Shown: positions 54,600-56,822 of the stretch, piece by piece
Position numbering within the stretch: position 1 is the first letter of the stretch
Layout: the number at the start of each line of letters is the position of its first letter
Assembly: GCA_020718845.1 (NCBI GenBank)
Contig: DYRG01000016.1
Coordinates: 1 to 56,822 of the forward strand
Direction of reading: 5' to 3'
Source of the DNA: Thiomargarita sp.
Lineage (GTDB): Bacteria; Pseudomonadota; Gammaproteobacteria; Beggiatoales; Beggiatoaceae
DNA length: 56,822 nt
Program-made: the position numbers and the translations under genes
Notes under the pieces: model-generated
Told to the model about the DNA's origin: nothing
The model's database searches: none
Seen by the model: only the letters and a program-made list of their open reading frames with translations

Positions 54600-56015
54600 T
54601 TAAGCGGTTTCTTCGGGTTCAACTTCCATTCCCAATTCTTTAATTTTACGGGTGACAGTGTTTCTTCCCCAACCTAATAATTTTGCCGCTTCTTGTCGCC
54701 GTCCTCCCGTGAATTGTAATGCCGTATCAATGAGCACTTTCTCAAAACGTGGGGCGGCTTCATTTAATAAATCTTTACAGCCTGAATGTAATCTTTGCTC
54801 TGCCCAACGACGTAAGTTTTGCTCCCAATCGTTAGTTTCAGAAGATGTTGATTTTATTCGCAATTCTGGAGGAAGATCATCGGGTAAAATATCTTGTCCA
54901 GAAGCCATCACGGTTAGCCATCGACAAGTGTTTTGTAATTGACGAACATTACCCGCCCATTCTAATTGACTTAAATAACGTTCTGTTTCGGGTTGAAGTT
55001 TCTTTATTTCAACGTCGAGTTCTTTTGCCGCAGAATGAAGAAAATGCTTTGCCAATAAAGGAATGTCTTCGCGTCTTTTTCTCAACGGTGGCAAATGAAC
55101 TCTAATCACATTCAAACGATGATACAAATCCTCACGAAACTTGCCTTCTTTAACACGTTGTTCTAAATCTTGATGCGTTGCTGCAATGATTCTAACATCC
55201 ACTTTCAAAGGCGTATGTCCTCCCACCCGAAAGAACGTTCCATCCGCTAAAACTCTTAACAAACGGGTTTGTAATTCCGCTGGCATATCGCCGATTTCAT
55301 CTAAAAACAACGTTCCAGAATCGGCTTGTTCAAAACGCCCACGTCGTTGTTGTAATGCACCCGTAAATGCACCGCGTTCGTGCCCAAACAGTTCAGATTC
55401 AAGGAGTTCGCGGGGAATTGCCGCCGTATTCAACGCAATAAACGGATTTTGTGCACGCGGACTGTGACGATGCAGGGCTTGCGCGACTAATTCTTTGCCC
55501 GTTCCTGATTCGCCAGTAATTAAAACCGTTATATTTGAACGACTTAGACGACCAATCGCCCGAAAAACTTCTTGCATCGCGGGCGCAGACCCAATGATTT
55601 CACCGCTTTGTTGCACGGCTAAAGTGCTCGGATCGGTTTCGTGCTGTTTGCGGCGATTGACCGCGCGTTGCACCAAATCCACCGCCTCATCAACATCAAA
55701 AGGTTTTGGCAAATATTCAAACGCGCCACCTTGATACGACGCAACCGCCGAATCCAAATCCGAATACGCCGTCATCACAATCACGGGGATTTGCGGATAA
55801 TTGTCGTTCAAATAATTGAGCAAACTTAACCCATCCATTCCAGGCATTCGAATATCAGTAATCACCGCATCGGGCATCGGACGCGCCGAGCGATGCACTG
55901 CCAAATCTGCTCGTTCAAAAACGGTGACATCGATGCCAGCTTGCGTGAGGGCTTTTTCCAACACCCATCGAATCGCCCGATCATCATCAATTACCCACAC
56001 ATGATTCTTTTTCAT
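54600..56015 (-). CDS. ntrC: Nitrogen regulation response regulator NtrC
   Basis: A sigma-54 activator of nitrogen-assimilation genes. Receiver domain 1-120 with the acidic pair Asp11-Asp12 and Asp54 (DIRMPGMDG); AAA+ domain about 140-380 with GESGTGKELVAQALH, the sigma-54 loop GAFTGA and LFLDEIGDMP; C-terminal Fis-type HTH (RRQEAAKLLGWGRNTVTRKI). Length 471 is normal. The sensor ntrB is not next to it; the upstream neighbour is a toxin-antitoxin pair. Confidence 0.96.
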   Translation of the reverse strand: MKKNHVWVIDDDRAIRWVLEKALTQAGIDVTVFERADLAVHRSARPMPDAVITDIRMPGMDGLSLLNYLNDNYPQIPVIVMTAYSDLDSAVASYQGGAFEYLPKPFDVDEAVDLVQRAVNRRKQHETDPSTLAVQQSGEIIGSAPAMQEVFRAIGRLSRSNITVLITGESGTGKELVAQALHRHSPRAQNPFIALNTAAIPRELLESELFGHERGAFTGALQQRRGRFEQADSGTLFLDEIGDMPAELQTRLLRVLADGTFFRVGGHTPLKVDVRIIAATHQDLEQRVKEGKFREDLYHRLNVIRVHLPPLRKRREDIPLLAKHFLHSAAKELDVEIKKLQPETERYLSQLEWAGNVRQLQNTCRWLTVMASGQDILPDDLPPELRIKSTSSETNDWEQNLRRWAEQRLHSGCKDLLNEAAPRFEKVLIDTALQFTGGRRQEAAKLLGWGRNTVTRKIKELGMEVEPEETA

Positions 56016-56032
56016 TTTTTCTTACCTTTTGC

Positions 56033-56452
56033 TCAAATATTTTCTATCCATAACATATTGTTTTTATAAATGGTTTGTTGAACGCCTTGATAAAACTTTA
56101 AATCAGCGGTTACAACCTTCCCATCTAACAATATTGCTAAACTCAGATACAGACAATCATAGAAACTACGAAAAGTTTGATTAGCGATTTCAAATGCACG
56201 TTGAATTAAGTGTGTATTATCATGCCATTCTAACGGAACACTTTGAATATCTTGCAAAATAGCATTAGCTATGTCTAAAGTAATTTCATTTCGACGTAAT
56301 TTCTTGCAAATAATATTAGTTATTTCTAGCAAAGCAAGTTGAGGAACATGAAGTTGATAATCAATGTGTTGTAATTTAAAAGAATATTCGCTATAGATTT
56401 CAGGAATATACCATTTGATCGCTACACTCGCATCAACAACTAAAATGCTCAT
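56033..56452 (-). CDS. PIN-domain toxin (VapC-like)
   Basis: 139 residues with LVVDASVAIKWYIPE (Asp6), LALLEITNIICKKL, FYDCLYLSLAILLDG and VTADLKFYQG. This is the VapC type of PIN toxin with the first motif DASVAIKW. It overlaps its antitoxin by 4 bases and precedes ntrC by 17 bases. Confidence 0.85.
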   Translation of the reverse strand: MSILVVDASVAIKWYIPEIYSEYSFKLQHIDYQLHVPQLALLEITNIICKKLRRNEITLDIANAILQDIQSVPLEWHDNTHLIQRAFEIANQTFRSFYDCLYLSLAILLDGKVVTADLKFYQGVQQTIYKNNMLWIENI

Positions 56453-56670
56453 TTATCTCGTTCCTCTCTCAATAATTCAGCACTGTCACTAAATTGTTGA
56501 TTAGATTGATTTAATTGATTAAAAATATTATGTGCAGTTTTCCAAGTTTTAATAGGAAGTTCCTTTTCTACAGGTAAAACAATGACCTCAACTTGTTGCT
56601 TAAAATATTGGGGAATCTGAATTGTTAAACTATTTCCCATTATCGTATGTATTTCTCTCAGGGCTTGCAT
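56449..56670 (-). CDS. Antitoxin partner of the PIN toxin
   Basis: 73 residues with LTIQIPQYFKQQVEVIVLPVEK, an AbrB/VapB-like strand pattern, and an acidic C-terminal helix ending ELLREERDK. Antitoxin-first order with ATGA overlap. Confidence 0.75.
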   Translation of the reverse strand: MQALREIHTIMGNSLTIQIPQYFKQQVEVIVLPVEKELPIKTWKTAHNIFNQLNQSNQQFSDSAELLREERDK

Positions 56671-56685
56671 GATACTTTCCTCAAA

Positions 56686-56822
56686 TTATTGAATAGGAAA
56701 ATCGCCAAGAATTTCGTCGATTTTCTCCATGAGTTGCTGTGTTTTTTTGAGTGCCGTTAAAATATATAAATATTGTTCACAATCCTCAAACGTTAAAACC
56801 CGTTCTTTACGATCTTTTAACC
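56686..56822 (-). CDS. 3' end of a restriction-modification-like gene, cut by the window edge
   Basis: The last 44 codons read LKDRKERVLTFEDCEQYLYI and then LTALKKTQQLMEKIDEIL. I recognise this as the C-terminal end of type ISP or related N6-adenine methyltransferase proteins (RKGRxLxFDDIxHYxxI). The start lies beyond 56822, so the identity cannot be confirmed. Confidence 0.5.
   Translation of the reverse strand, partial: LKDRKERVLTFEDCEQYLYILTALKKTQQLMEKIDEILGDFPIQ

Overview
The window is a piece of an AT-rich gammaproteobacterial chromosome. Housekeeping genes (purH, purC, accA, proB, comM, recC, hemE, rsmI, prlC, cmoB, iscX, plsY, trpC, ntrC, rluC) have gammaproteobacterial form. An H4MPT-type cyclohydrolase, a cytochrome c', a DUF3501/heterodisulfide-reductase-like/bacterioferritin/rubrerythrin cluster, many PIN-domain toxin-antitoxin pairs and numerous gene remnants suggest a Beggiatoa/Thiotrichales-type sulfur bacterium. 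That placement is inference, not proof.

Layout. 1-20 kb is mostly core: an outer lipoprotein, a metallo-beta-lactamase-fold hydrolase, a secreted beta-propeller-like protein, mch, purH, a TMTC-like TPR membrane protein broken by one in-frame stop, rluC, an RND pump, a cytochrome c', purC-ypjD and accA-proB. 20.0-22.45 kb is a small accessory block with an aspS 3' remnant, an IS21-like end, a copy of the comM start, an effector-type HTH protein and a PIN toxin-antitoxin pair; it is followed by comM. 24-39.4 kb is a long leftward block: a Pro-rich secreted protein with recC, gloB, DUF945-like, the DUF3501/Fe-S/Bfr/Rbr iron and oxidative-stress group (with a toxin-antitoxin pair inside it), an EEP phosphatase/nuclease, prlC, and rsmI-hemE. 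39.5-46.2 kb is a second island. It holds a type IIG/ISP-like restriction-modification gene split by a UPF0175-DUF3368 toxin-antitoxin cassette, then decayed or duplicated toxin-antitoxin genes separated by copies of a palindromic repeat. 46.2-52.4 kb is core again: a Cu/Zn efflux permease, an NlpC/P60-like lipoprotein, cmoB, DUF3108-iscX-plsY and trpC. 52.4-54.35 kb carries a reverse transcriptase. ntrC, a PIN toxin-antitoxin pair and the 3' end of another restriction-modification-like gene close the window.

The most interesting system is at 52.4-54.3 kb. It is a reverse transcriptase that by motif pattern resembles the antiphage DRT2 (UG2) family. It is preceded by a structured non-coding region that contains a stop-free frame of about 140 nt, as expected for a template copied by rolling-circle reverse transcription into a concatemeric open reading frame. 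Unusually, the enzyme carries a 95-residue C-terminal extension that begins at an internal methionine with its own ribosome-binding site. All family assignments come from reading motifs; no database search was made.
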